Source of the DNA: BCD1 sp942492125
Lineage (GTDB): Bacteria > Bacteroidota > Bacteroidia > Chitinophagales > Saprospiraceae
Assembly (NCBI GenBank): GCA_942492125.1
Contig: CALODM010000036.1
Location: 5,203-69,202 of the forward strand
Direction of reading: 5' to 3'
DNA length: 64,000 bases
Part shown: piece by piece, positions 1-9,283 of the stretch
How the letters are laid out: the number at the start of each line of letters is the position of its first letter
Numbering within the stretch: position 1 is the stretch's first letter
The notes under the pieces: generated by a model
What the model was told of the DNA's origin: nothing
What the model saw: the letters and a program-made list of their open reading frames with translations, nothing else
The model's database searches: none
Made by a program: the position numbers and the translations under genes

Positions 1-80
1 AACTCGGTACCGTGAGGAGATTGACCCATCAACTTGAATGTCAGCCCCAAAAATATCAATATGGCTGACCATTTACGCAT
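1..80 (-). CDS. N-terminus of a secreted protein, probably a multiheme cytochrome (partial)
   Basis: The minus strand from position 80 reads MRKWSAILIFLGLTFKLMGQ followed by SPHGTE, and then leaves the window. This is a signal peptide followed by the same QSPHG junction that opens the mature part of the 13-heme cytochrome encoded at 2728-3756 (GQSPHGESF). I infer that another c-type multiheme protein of this family lies downstream of the lipoprotein gene, on the same strand, and belongs to the same cluster. No CXXCH motif is visible yet because only about 26 codons are present, so the heme content is inference. The 240-bp gap before it holds a 16-bp palindrome, so it may have its own promoter. 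Confidence 0.6.
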   Translation of the reverse strand, partial: MRKWSAILIFLGLTFKLMGQSPHGTE

Positions 81-257
81 CCCGGTGTTTTTTCATTGTT
101 GCCACTGATCTATCAGTTTTAAAAAAATCATTATAACCGGAAGATCTGTATGATTATCCGGAATTAAAAAGTGGCAAGCTTAGGATGAACGGAATTCCTG
201 GTAAGAGTAATACCGTTTTTGTTGTTTATACCGGGTTCCTGAGAAACCGCAGTTTAA

Positions 258-273
258 TTTGGGTTAACCCAAA
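258..273. promoter_or_regulatory. 16-bp perfect palindrome between lipoprotein and cytochrome genes
   Basis: TTTGGGTTAACCCAAA is its own reverse complement. It sits in the 240-bp spacer between the end of the lipoprotein gene (322) and the start of the next minus-strand gene (80). A perfect palindrome without a loop is more like a dimeric regulator's operator than a terminator. The factor is unknown. Confidence 0.35.
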
Positions 274-321
274 ACAAATATAGTTAATTTTCTTTCCAGT
301 CAAAGCTTAGGAAGAAACATA

Positions 322-1101
322 TTATCGAATTAATTTACCATTTTCAATTATTATTTCGTACCGGTATCCGGCACCGAAATCTTTATTTAGTGTAACGGTT
401 CCGGACATAGTAACTACATGACCTTCAGGAATCATAACATCGGAGGTGACCACCAAATCAAAATCATCCTTACTGCCATCCTTAAGATGTATCCAGTTAA
501 TATCCATAATGTTTGGATTAATTTTAGTACACTCTCCACTTATCTGTATGGTCTTGCCGGCATATTTTTCCGGATTTGATACTAAGTCCGCAATTTTTAC
601 AGAACCATCCACCTGGATATTCCTGGGCGTGGAATCTTTATCCTTATTCACATTGACGACTTTTTCATTAGGATTGCCGTGGCTATGATTAAGCGGTTGA
701 ATGCTGGAAACAAGATAGATGGTATCAAAAACCCGGTTGTGTTCCTTACTTTCAAAATTGGTTTTTAATAAACCACCTTTGTATGAATATTGTTGTCCAA
801 TTTCAACTTCTTGTTTGAGGGTTGCTATCCAGTGCTCTTTGCCATTTTCTGTAACATTAACGTAAGCATATTTAGACGTATAAATGACATCCTTCGCGGT
901 GACTTTATGTACATCGTCTGCCAATTCAGAAGCCATTGACTTCAGGTCATTGGAATTGGTACTTCCATCAGAAAAGATACCGGTATTTCCTTGATCAGAA
1001 TTCGATTTTTCTGTAGTGGAAATAACCTTTGGTTCATTACCGCACCCCGCCAGGATGATTCCTCCCAAGGCCATTAGTACGATTCCTCTAAACATTTTTC
1101 T
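322..1101 (-). CDS. Periplasmic lipoprotein with two small beta-barrel (NrfJ/OB-like) domains
   Basis: I start at MRKMFRG (1101) rather than the upstream in-frame ATG at 1131, because this start gives a normal lipoprotein signal: basic residues, a hydrophobic stretch and lipobox LAGC. After a Ser/Asn-rich linker come two domains of roughly 70-80 residues. The first (DVIYTSKYAYVNVTENGKEHWIA, quoted in pieces: DVIYTSKYAYV, then ENGKEHWIA, then FESKEHNRVF) resembles the NrfJ-like proteins that accompany multiheme cytochrome operons. The second (YAGKTIQISGEC to YRYEIIIENGK) looks like an OB-fold. The start lies 13 bp after the stop of the barrel gene, so it is very probably co-transcribed with the cytochrome cluster. 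The role is inferred from context: an accessory periplasmic factor for heme-protein assembly or electron transfer. The family assignment is by recognition of pattern only. Confidence 0.75.
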   Translation of the reverse strand, partial: RKMFRGIVLMALGGIILAGCGNEPKVISTTEKSNSDQGNTGIFSDGSTNSNDLKSMASELADDVHKVTAKDVIYTSKYAYVNVTENGKEHWIATLKQEVEIGQQYSYKGGLLKTNFESKEHNRVFDTIYLVSSIQPLNHSHGNPNEKVVNVNKDKDSTPRNIQVDGSVKIADLVSNPEKYAGKTIQISGECTKINPNIMDINWIHLKDGSKDDFDLVVTSDVMIPEGHVVTMSGTVTLNKDFGAGYRYEIIIENGKLIR

Positions 1102-1114
1102 CATGATAAAATTT

Positions 1115-2722
1115 TTATTTTCTGTTGTCAAAGCGTTTGATAATATTAGTATTTACTCTGAAGTTATTTTCAGATTGTCTGGCATTCATTTCTCCCAGAA
1201 TGCTCAAAGATAGATTTCTTGTGATTCTGAATGAAAAGTTAGCGCCATAATATTGCTGGGCAAAGGTAAATTCACTGGTTAAATAGGCATAATCGACATA
1301 TCGGAAGTATAAATCTGCACTTAATTTGTTATTGAACATACTTCTCGTGTGGCGGAAGGACAATATTTTGCTTTCAAGGTAATTGGATGTGTTCCAATTG
1401 AAATTGACTGTAATTCTGCCGTCGATTAGAGGAGTTCTGGAAATACTGATATAACCATTGATGTTGTCTGATTTATTTTGTTGGTCAGCCTGGAATCTTT
1501 TACTGTAACTGACACCGGTATTAATATACTTAAAGAGGCGTACATTTGCTCTGAAACGAAGTCCTTGTCTGGCAATGTCATCGTCGAGTAATTGTTCAAC
1601 CGTTGTTTTCAGCGTTTCATAAAAAACTATGCGTTTTCGGGAATCATAGGATACGGTGAAATTTACCCTCTTGCCCAGGCGATAGCGGGCAGAGACATAA
1701 AAGTTTGTCAACCTGGGGTCCGTAGAGGTCACCTCCTGGATTTTTTTGTAAAGATCGAGCTCAAAAGAGGCAAAAAGGTTCAGGTCTCTCCCTATGGTAC
1801 TCGAATGTTGAAAGTAAGTGTACCTTCGGTCGACCTGCCCGTTGTTTCTTTGTTCCAGGAAACCCATAGTTGTTTGGGAGTAAAGTCGCTTATGATTGGT
1901 CTGTCTGCCGATATATCCTCCGTATTGAAGTAGATCAAAATTAAATCCGAAGTCGAAAATGTCTAGTCTGAATCGACTAAAACCCCTATGTAGTTATTTC
2001 AAGAACTTTTCTCCTGAGGTCCGTCAATGGCCCCAAGAGAGGATGTTTTTTGTTGATCTTTCTGCCACTGTCAATGACAACGTGGTATCGACATCATATT
2101 TTACTGCAAGATTATAAACCCTGAAGAACTTTGTCTGCTGACCATTTGGCTGTTCTGGTGTAAGATAATTCTGACGATAATTGATATAGGACTGAACAGA
2201 GAATTTTGAATTTCCAATATGATCCCCATTTAAGGAAAACCGGTACATGGTCCTGTGTCTGTTGTCTCCGTCGGCAGCAAGGCTGCTATAGGAGGCTGCT
2301 GAAACCCGGCCACGAATTCTTCCTTTATAAAGGGGTTCTTCTTCGGCCAGTACTTCTTGGGTTGGTGCAGCGTCAAGTGTCCGGGATAGCCGCTGTTTCC
2401 TCTAAAGATTGAGTGACTTCCTGAAAGGAGAGTCCTTGTAAGTCACTATCATCTTTTTTAATACTGCAACCTTCCAACGGCGTACAAACACAGGAAGTAG
2501 TCGATTTTTGTGACACCACCAGGCAGGCGTTTAAAATACCCTGCCTGGAAACCATTAGGGTATCCCCGATTTTTATAGGAGCCGTGTCATCAAATTTAAC
2601 ATAGACATTTTGGGAAGTCAGGAAAGAAACTTCCCTGAGATCAGGCTACTGTCATCCTGGGCAATCATGTAAGTTGCCAACGAAAGGAAAAAGGGTATGA
2701 TGAATAGGTGTTTTATGTTCAT
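1115..2722 (-). pseudogene. SH3-like plus outer-membrane beta-barrel protein, frame broken in several places
   Basis: One gene can be traced across frames. The start at 2722 gives a signal peptide (MNIKHLFIIPFFLSLATYMI, then AQD). Next comes a Cys-containing SH3-like segment (VYVKFDDTAPIKIGDTLMV to TSCVCTPLEGC), an acidic linker, and then about 400 residues of alternating aromatic/polar strands typical of an outer-membrane barrel (for example RTMYRFSLNGDHI, YINYRQNYL, GGYIGRQTNHKRLYSQTT, SVSYSKRF-like strands) ending in IIKRFDNRK at 1115. Frames change near 2645, 2370, 2040 and 1940. It lies 5 bp after the 13-heme cytochrome gene and 13 bp before the lipoprotein gene. A barrel inside a multiheme cytochrome operon suggests the porin part of a porin-cytochrome conduit. 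The barrel topology is my reading of strand pattern, not a computed model. The breaks may be sequence errors. Confidence 0.6.
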
Positions 2723-2727
2723 TGTTA

Positions 2728-3756
2728 TTAATCTTCTTCTCCCGTAGGATGACATTCATAACAGGCATTGCTTTCGAATACAAAATCGTTCTCGTCGTCG
2801 TGTTCATTGGTTAATTCCGTTTGATTGCTGTGTTCGTGGCAGTCGATACAACTAAACACGGAATAATTGCCGGGTTGAATATGACAATCTATGCAACTAT
2901 TCCATTCGTCTTTATGATTTCCAGAATAAATTGGAAAATACTGGCTGTCATGATCCGGAAATCCTGCTGGCATCCAACCCGGATCTGTTGTATGGCAAAG
3001 GGTGCAATCGGTTGGAAAAAAGCTGACTTCGTGATCAGGGTTTGTGGTGTTGTTAAAGTCGTCCTGATGACAACTGATACATTCCGGGGAAGCATCAGAA
3101 AATTTATCGGTCAGGTGACATTGCTGACAATCCTGAATGTCATGTCCCATGGTCAACGGAAAGAAATTGTGATTGATAAATCCGGCACTCCAGCCTTGGG
3201 AGAAAATGTCATGACAATCCATACAGTTTTCCGGAGAATATCCCACTTCCTGATGATTGGGAGTCGTAGTGTTTAAATAATCCTGTAAATGACAGGCAGC
3301 ACATTCGTTGCCAATTCTGTCGAATCTTATATTGGTTTCGGAGGTATGGCAATCCACACAGCTCAGATTGTTGTGATTTCCTATCAATGGAAAACCATTG
3401 GCTTCGTGAAGCTCCGGAATGTCATCGACCAACCAGTTATTGGCAGTATGGCATCTTGCACAATCATTGCCTACGGACATACTATGAATATCATTATGGC
3501 AGGAAGCACATTGGGAAGAAGCTTCCTCAAAAACCAGGGTCTCATGGCATTGTTTACAATCAACTAGCAGGTGACGTCCCTCCAATTCGAAAGGCCATTG
3601 GTTGTGGTCGTACCGGAAGGTATCAATATCAATGGTCCATCCACCGGGGTTGTGGCACGATGCACAATCTACCTTGAACGATTCTCCGTGTGGAGATTGT
3701 CCTTTTAGCCCAATAACAGCTAACAGGACCAATATTATTGATGACAGTCTATACAT
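2728..3756 (-). CDS. 13-heme periplasmic c-type cytochrome
   Basis: The 342-residue protein has a signal peptide (MYRLSSIILVLLAVIGLKGQ) and thirteen CXXCH heme-binding motifs: CASCH, CKQCH, CASCH, CARCH, CVDCH, CAACH, CMDCH, CQQCH, CISCH, CTLCH, CIDCH, CIDCH and CYECH. Extra histidines recur before many motifs (for example FRYDHNQWPFELEGRHLLVD), as expected for bis-His ligated hemes in tandem cytochrome c3/c7-like modules. Its start overlaps the end of the larger cytochrome gene by 22 bp and the barrel gene follows after 5 bp, so the genes are translationally linked. The likely role is electron transfer in the periplasm or at the outer membrane, between the large cytochrome and the barrel. 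No substrate-binding enzyme domain is recognisable. Confidence 0.93.
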   Translation of the reverse strand: MYRLSSIILVLLAVIGLKGQSPHGESFKVDCASCHNPGGWTIDIDTFRYDHNQWPFELEGRHLLVDCKQCHETLVFEEASSQCASCHNDIHSMSVGNDCARCHTANNWLVDDIPELHEANGFPLIGNHNNLSCVDCHTSETNIRFDRIGNECAACHLQDYLNTTTPNHQEVGYSPENCMDCHDIFSQGWSAGFINHNFFPLTMGHDIQDCQQCHLTDKFSDASPECISCHQDDFNNTTNPDHEVSFFPTDCTLCHTTDPGWMPAGFPDHDSQYFPIYSGNHKDEWNSCIDCHIQPGNYSVFSCIDCHEHSNQTELTNEHDDENDFVFESNACYECHPTGEED

Positions 3757-5564
3757 TCGAACTTTTCAATTTGATAAATGACATAGGTCTTTCCGTTTTT
3801 ATAGCTCGGAATATGGCACTCTTTACATTCAATTTCGGCATGTTTCCCGTCCAGGGGAAATGCAGTTTTGTTATGGTCAAAATTTCGGGGATACCAATTT
3901 TCAGAATCGTGGCAACGTTTACAGTCTGTAAGCCCATTCTCCTCAAATTGATCTTCATGAATATTGTCGTGACACAGATAACATTCCATGTCTAATCCTT
4001 TAAAAACCTGTTCAGGTTCATTTTGGGTGTTTTGATTATTGAAATGACAGGAAGCACAATCTACCTCGATATGTTTTCCTTCTAATGGCCAGGAAGTATT
4101 GGAGTGATCAAAAGACACCATGGTCCAGGTATCCGTCACGTGACAACTTTCACATTTATTGTCGGGATAAAATTTAGGATCCATAAAGCCTTCATGGATA
4201 TTTTGGTGGCAATCAATACAGGTTGTTCCAATATTTCTGAAAGACCATCTGTCTTCACTCACATGGCAGGCAAAACAAGGAGTTGCCAGGTGTCCGCCAT
4301 CCAAGGGAAAGGCAGATTCCTGATGCTGTTCAATGGTGTACAAACTGTACTCAAATCCCTCCTGAAGGGAGTGACACTCCAGGCAATCCGGGGAGTTGCC
4401 ATTTTCTATAAATTCTCCCTGATGATAATCCTCATGGCAATTTTTGCATTGTGAGAAATTTATCGGTTCGGTGTAGCGACTGGTATGACAGCTTTTACAA
4501 TCGACATCGATATGTTTGCCCTCCAGGTGATAATCTGTCAGGGAGTGGTCGAAAAAATCCATAGATTTTAATTCGATGAAACTGCTCTCCTGGTGGCATT
4601 TGGCACAATCGCTGCCAAATTTACCTTCATGGAAATCTTCATGACACTTATTGCACTCATTTTCATCCAGGCCCTTTTGGTCTTGAAAAATCCAGGCAGG
4701 ATCTCGCTTTCTGTCATGACATTCAAAACAACCGGTTGACCGATGTTTCCCTTTTAATCGGAAGTCGGTGGTATTGTGGTTAAAATTTCGCTGTGCAATA
4801 AAATCAGAGAAAAAGAACTTTCCGTATGGCATTTTGGAGCACTCGCTGTCAATTTGATCCTTATGCGGATCATCATGACAGGCAATACAATCACCAAATT
4901 CAACATCCTTGAATTCCTGAAACTCAGCACCATTTTTGGAAGTAACCTGATGGCATTCCTTACAGTCGACCTCCTGGTGTTTCCCAGACAACGGGTAATT
5001 TGTCTCATCATGGTCAAAAAAAGGTGCCGGCCTGAAGGCTTCAATATTGTGACAACTGGCACAATCCTCGGCAAGTGTACCCTGGTGGTAATCATCATGG
5101 CATGAAAGGCATTGATGATCCAGTCCGAGAAAAGTATCCTTTCTTTTTTTAAGTTCTCTGTCTTGAATATTATCCGGAACATGGCATTGTCGGCAATCAA
5201 TAACAGCATGTTCTCCTTCCAGTTCATAACCAGTTCGGTCATGGTCAAAATTATCCTCATCAAATCTCACCATGTCGAATTACCTGCCGTGATGGTCACT
5301 GTGGCATTCGAAACAATCCTGTGTTCTTACTTTTTTGTTTGCATGAAAACCTCTGCTTTGATTCATCAGAGATTTGATCTCCTTATGACAATCAAGGCAT
5401 TTGGCATTGGAGACCTTTTTCCCAAGATCATGGCACAACGTACAATTACTCATTCCTTCCAGGTCAGCATGAGCCTGTGAGAGGTCACCTGGTGAAATTT
5501 GCCCTGAAAGTCCTGTGGCAACAAGGCAGATCAAAAAGAAGTAATATGCTTTTAATTTTCTCAA
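3735..5564 (-). CDS. Large (about 23-heme) periplasmic c-type cytochrome with an in-frame TAA
   Basis: From 5564 a signal peptide (MRKLKAYYFFLICLVATGLS) leads into three CXXCH motifs, then an in-frame TAA at 5282-5280. The same frame continues without interruption to 3735 with nineteen more CXXCH motifs. Around 4825-4850 one base is gained after the codons for ECSK and the frame recovers a few codons later. Undoing this restores CSKCH, giving 23 hemes in about 609 residues. The repeating unit is about 35-70 residues of the form FDHDxTxYxLxGKHxxVDCxxCH, a tandem cytochrome c7-like fold. It is encoded 27 bp after the flavin/ferredoxin oxidoreductase gene and overlaps the 13-heme gene. I infer that it accepts electrons from the membrane module and forms a wire across the periplasm. 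If the TAA is real, the 512-residue part lacks a signal peptide and would not be matured with heme. Confidence 0.88.
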
Positions 5565-5590
5565 AAGAAAACCAATTTTTAGATCAATAA

Positions 5591-6934
5591 TTATTTGTGT
5601 TTTTTCATGACATACCCAAACCTCCTGGTTATCTGAACCCCTGCATTTTCAAGGAATTTTGTGGGTAATTCTCCCCCGGCGAAAATGTAAACCAAATCGT
5701 TTTCAAGTTTTTCATTTCCGGAGGTAGTTTGCAGTGAAACGGAGTCGTCCTCGATCTGTAGAAGATTTGAATTAAAGACCACATCCAATGAATTATCCTC
5801 TATGGCCTTAATTACTTTTTCTTTATTTTTGGGTTTGAGCCGCGAAAATTTATCCTTTCTGTACGAAAGCACTACTTCATTTTCATCTTTGAGTAATAGA
5901 GCGGATTCTATTGCAGAATCGCCCCCGCCAACGACCACAATTTTTTTACCGCTTATTCTCTCCGGTTCGAGCAGCCGATAGGCCACTTTGGGTTTATCTT
6001 CTCCGGGAATATTTAGTTTTCGCGGAGTACCGCGTCGTCCAATGGCCAGCAAAACATTATTGCAGATATATTCTTTTCCTTTATTGGTTACCACTTTGAA
6101 GGTGTCACCAGGCAGAGGGGTAATCAGGTCCACCTTGGTGTTTTCGGTAATTTCGATATCGTGTTTGGTAATAACTTCATGCCAGAGGTTGAGTAGTTCA
6201 TCTTTGGAGGTGTCGTATAATTTCACCTTTCCGAAAAGTGGCAGATTCATGGGGGCTGTCATGACAATTTTAGCTCGGGGAAAAGTATAGACCGTACCTC
6301 CCAAAGAATGCTGTTCCAGCGTAATACTGCTCAATCCATGTTGTTTGGCAGCCAGCGTTGCGGAGATGCCCGCAGGCCCTGCGCCAATGATGATAACATC
6401 CGTTATGCCTTGCTGTTTTTGTTTGCCGTTTTTAGCGATATAGGCCATTGCCTGCTGACCTTGTTCAACGCTATTCTTGATTAATCCCATTCCTCCAAGC
6501 TCTCCTGCGATATAGATTCCTTTGATGTTCGTTTCGAAGTTTTGGTTGACGTGAGGTAAATCAACACCTCGGGTTTCCGTCCCGATCCGGAGTGAAATGG
6601 CTTCCACCGGGCAGGCATGAAAACAAGCACCATGTCCGACACAATTGGACGCTTTGATAACCGTAGCTTTTCCTCCTATGATCCCCAGGATATCTTTTTC
6701 CGGGCAATCGGCAATGCAGGCAGCACTACCGATGCAGGTATTGAGGTCGATATAAGGGTGCAGAGACACAGGTTCAAACAATCCCTCTTCCTTGGCAACG
6801 TTCACTTTTTGCCGGGTGATTGAAGAAATTTTCTTCTGTTTTTTAAGATATAAATAAACGACAATGCCACACAATAACAGCACTGATCCATAAATTAATA
6901 TTTGTTCTATTAATACTTCCATCAGAAGATCCAT
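5591..6934 (-). CDS. Membrane-anchored 2[4Fe-4S] ferredoxin/FAD pyridine-nucleotide oxidoreductase
   Basis: The 447-residue protein has one N-terminal membrane segment (about residues 8-28), two [4Fe-4S] clusters (CIGSAACIADCP about residue 67; CVGHGACFHACP about residue 97), and then a thioredoxin-reductase-like flavoprotein domain. That domain carries an FAD Rossmann motif (IIGAGPAGISA about residue 182), an NAD(P) Rossmann motif (VVVGGGDSAIESA) and a terminal FAD motif (VYIFAGGELP). I do not see the CXXC redox pair of true thioredoxin reductases, so electrons probably pass from NAD(P)H via FAD to the iron-sulfur clusters. The start overlaps the end of the b-type cytochrome-like gene by 13 bp; ATG at 6922 is an alternative start. 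Context makes it the cytoplasmic entry point for the multiheme chain. The direction of electron flow is inference. Confidence 0.88.
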   Translation of the reverse strand: MDLLMEVLIEQILIYGSVLLLCGIVVYLYLKKQKKISSITRQKVNVAKEEGLFEPVSLHPYIDLNTCIGSAACIADCPEKDILGIIGGKATVIKASNCVGHGACFHACPVEAISLRIGTETRGVDLPHVNQNFETNIKGIYIAGELGGMGLIKNSVEQGQQAMAYIAKNGKQKQQGITDVIIIGAGPAGISATLAAKQHGLSSITLEQHSLGGTVYTFPRAKIVMTAPMNLPLFGKVKLYDTSKDELLNLWHEVITKHDIEITENTKVDLITPLPGDTFKVVTNKGKEYICNNVLLAIGRRGTPRKLNIPGEDKPKVAYRLLEPERISGKKIVVVGGGDSAIESALLLKDENEVVLSYRKDKFSRLKPKNKEKVIKAIEDNSLDVVFNSNLLQIEDDSVSLQTTSGNEKLENDLVYIFAGGELPTKFLENAGVQITRRFGYVMKKHK

Positions 6935-7782
6935 TTATAACCAAATGCTAAGGTTATACCCACATGTATGATCACGATGATAAGCATAATTAAAGCAAAA
7001 GGAAGGTGAGCAACGTGCCAGTATTTAAACCATTGTTGCATCTTTTGCAACCTGGCAATTCTTCCGGCCAAAGAAATTTCATTTTTCACCATTTTGAGAA
7101 TAGCGTTTCGATCGGTTCTGGGAAGTTGAATGGCTTTCAATTCATTGTTGAGGAGTTTTACGACTTTTCTACCGTTGAAGTAATTGTTGACAAGGGAAAC
7201 ATTACTGGTCTCATCGCTGATTTCCCGGGTTGTGTTTACAATGAGTAATCTCGTTTTTAAGTCTAAATTAAATTTGCCTTTCAGTGAATCCGTAAAGTCG
7301 GTTTTCATGTTTTTTACCTCATCAAGACTAAGTGCTCTTCCTTCAATAGTTCTCGGAATCTGAATGTATATAAACCTTCCTATAACACCGCTGAGCACGA
7401 CCGCTACCATGCTCCAGAAGGCAATGGAGACAATGCCTCCGAATTTAAAGGCAGTGTGGAATAAAACCAGTATAGGGCCCAGGGTGCATAAAAAAATATG
7501 AAACTCCAGTAAGTGTTTTAATCGAATCAGCCTGGAAAGGAAGTTGTACCGTTTTCTGGCAATATACAGAACTACGCCTACGAGTATCATGAGTGTGCCA
7601 ATAATACCTAATCCATGACCGTAAGCTCCACTGGGTTTAAACCAGTCATGTTTTGAATGATAAAAGCGCTCCTCCAGCGGCGTTTGATAATACTCAATGC
7701 CGGTATATATCAAATAAATGGTAACTAATATTACGATGGATACCATTGTCCCGATGAAAATACCATGCACAGTTTTGTTCAT
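6922..7782 (-). CDS. Multi-pass membrane protein, probable b-type cytochrome subunit
   Basis: The 286 residues contain about five to six membrane segments (near residues 10-30, 55-75, 90-110, 115-140 and 255-280) separated by a soluble loop of about 90 residues (about 150-240). Histidines in or next to the helices (GHGLG; LKHLLEFH; FHTAF; WHVAHLPFA; IHVG) could ligate b hemes, as in ferric reductase/cytochrome b561-like proteins. It is the first gene of the minus-strand cluster and overlaps the flavin/ferredoxin gene. The likely role is moving electrons through the inner membrane between the cytoplasmic flavoprotein and the periplasmic cytochromes. I do not assign a named family; heme binding is inferred. 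Confidence 0.7.
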   Translation of the reverse strand: MNKTVHGIFIGTMVSIVILVTIYLIYTGIEYYQTPLEERFYHSKHDWFKPSGAYGHGLGIIGTLMILVGVVLYIARKRYNFLSRLIRLKHLLEFHIFLCTLGPILVLFHTAFKFGGIVSIAFWSMVAVVLSGVIGRFIYIQIPRTIEGRALSLDEVKNMKTDFTDSLKGKFNLDLKTRLLIVNTTREISDETSNVSLVNNYFNGRKVVKLLNNELKAIQLPRTDRNAILKMVKNEISLAGRIARLQKMQQWFKYWHVAHLPFALIMLIIVIIHVGITLAFGYKWIF

Positions 7783-7915
7783 AAATAATAACTTTTATAC
7801 TTCAATTTTCCTCACAACCGACAAATCCCGGTACTTCTTTTGCTACCAATGTACTAGAATAAGGGTTCGTTGAGGAATTTTTTCTTGAAATCGATTTCGA
7901 GGAACTCTGTTTCTT

Positions 7916-9060
7916 TCAATGTTTTAAAGTTGAAATATATTGCTGTAATTTGATAATTTTTGGCATTAAATTATCATAATTTTTCATAATAATATTGGTC
8001 TCTGTATGAATTTTTAACAAGAAAACCTGGTTTGAACTAATGTGGTTGTCAATAATAATTGTTGCTTCATACCCGCCGGACAGAATCGATGACCTAAACG
8101 GAGCTTGCCTGCCCGAAAGATCAGTCAATTCTAGTCCGGTGATGGGTTGATTGGATCTTATTGTATAATTTCCGTTTCAGGATTTGGAAATACAGTTGCT
8201 GTTTCTTGATTTAGAGGAGTTTCCGTTTTATTTGGACTGCTTACAATAACATAGGCACTATCACCTACTACCGAAAGAGTGTTTAAATCCTTGTCAATAA
8301 GCATTATGGATTCTACTTCCAGGTTCAGCGTGTCCTGAAGCCCAAAAACAATATCCTCAATGACTATAGATACCTCTCCCAGTTTACCCTGACCAGAAAT
8401 AGATTGCTGGTTGGTCCTTGTGATCCCGACCTCAATACGATCTGTATTGGAATCTTCTTCACTAAGGTGAAGAGACGAATCACCTGAGGGATCATACCAG
8501 GCATTGCTTTCATCCTCAAACTCCCATTCATTCAAAAAAATGAAATCATCATTGTATTTCAATGTGAAAGCGATTCCGTAAAAGTTCTCAATAGGCATAT
8601 CTTCTGTCCCCAGTAACACATCAAAAATGATTAATTCACCAGGTTGAACATTATTGTTTTGAGGTATCAGTTGCAACGGAGGAGATTCACCAGGGGTGCC
8701 GCTACTGTATTCATCGGGAGTGACGTCTCCATGGGTCTGGAAAATATTTTCCTTGATTACTTCATCGAGATCTTCTTCGTTTATTACCCCGTTACCATCA
8801 CAATCCGCATAAGCATAGTTGATGCCATTTGGGAAATCCTGGCTCCAAATGTCTCCAATATTTTGCCCGGTCCAATTGGCGTTAGCACCGGGCCGAACCG
8901 GACCGGAACTTCCGTGAGCAATCCCGAAGAATAAAACATCCACACCATTAACAATGCCGTTGTTATTGACATCCCCGGGCCAAATCAATTGCCCGTTTGA
9001 AGATGTCGCAAGGCATAATAATATGGAATATAAAATGATCTTTTTGAAGCTACCGGCCAT
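7916..9060 (-). CDS. Secreted dockerin-like/cohesin-like protein with T9SS sorting tail, one frame break
   Basis: I start at MAGSFKKIILYSILLCLATS (9060), which gives a signal peptide; an upstream in-frame ATG at 9153 would add 31 residues with no signal character. Two dockerin-type calcium loops follow (GDVNNNGIVNGVDVLFF and ADCDGNGVINEEDLDEV), then a cohesin-like beta domain of about 140 residues (ENFYGIAFTLKYNDDFIFL), then VFPNPETEII, the start of a T9SS type A sorting domain. The frame breaks near 8150. The rest of the sorting domain (PITGLELTDLSGRQ to FLLKIHTETN) continues in another frame to 7916. The protein is presumably exported through T9SS and attached at the surface. It is not obviously linked to the cytochrome cluster, from which it is separated by about 130 bp. 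Confidence 0.75.
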
Positions 9061-9283
9061 GGTTCGCTTTTGTGATTTTTCTCTTAACGAATCAAATATG
9101 GACAAATAGTATGGTAGTGGCAAAAACATTTTTTTAAATTTGTCGGAATTCATTTATTATTTTTTTATCGTTTAAATAATTTTTTTAATCTTAAATAATT
9201 GTTAATCAACATAATATAAAATAAATATTAATTATTTTTTAATTTAAAATTAATATTTGTCGAAAATTAAATAGAAGTAGTCG

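Noticed and set aside
2821..5480. Plus-strand and alternative-frame open frames over the cytochrome genes
   Set aside because: They are shadows of Cys/His-rich minus-strand coding sequence and have no start signals or domain content.
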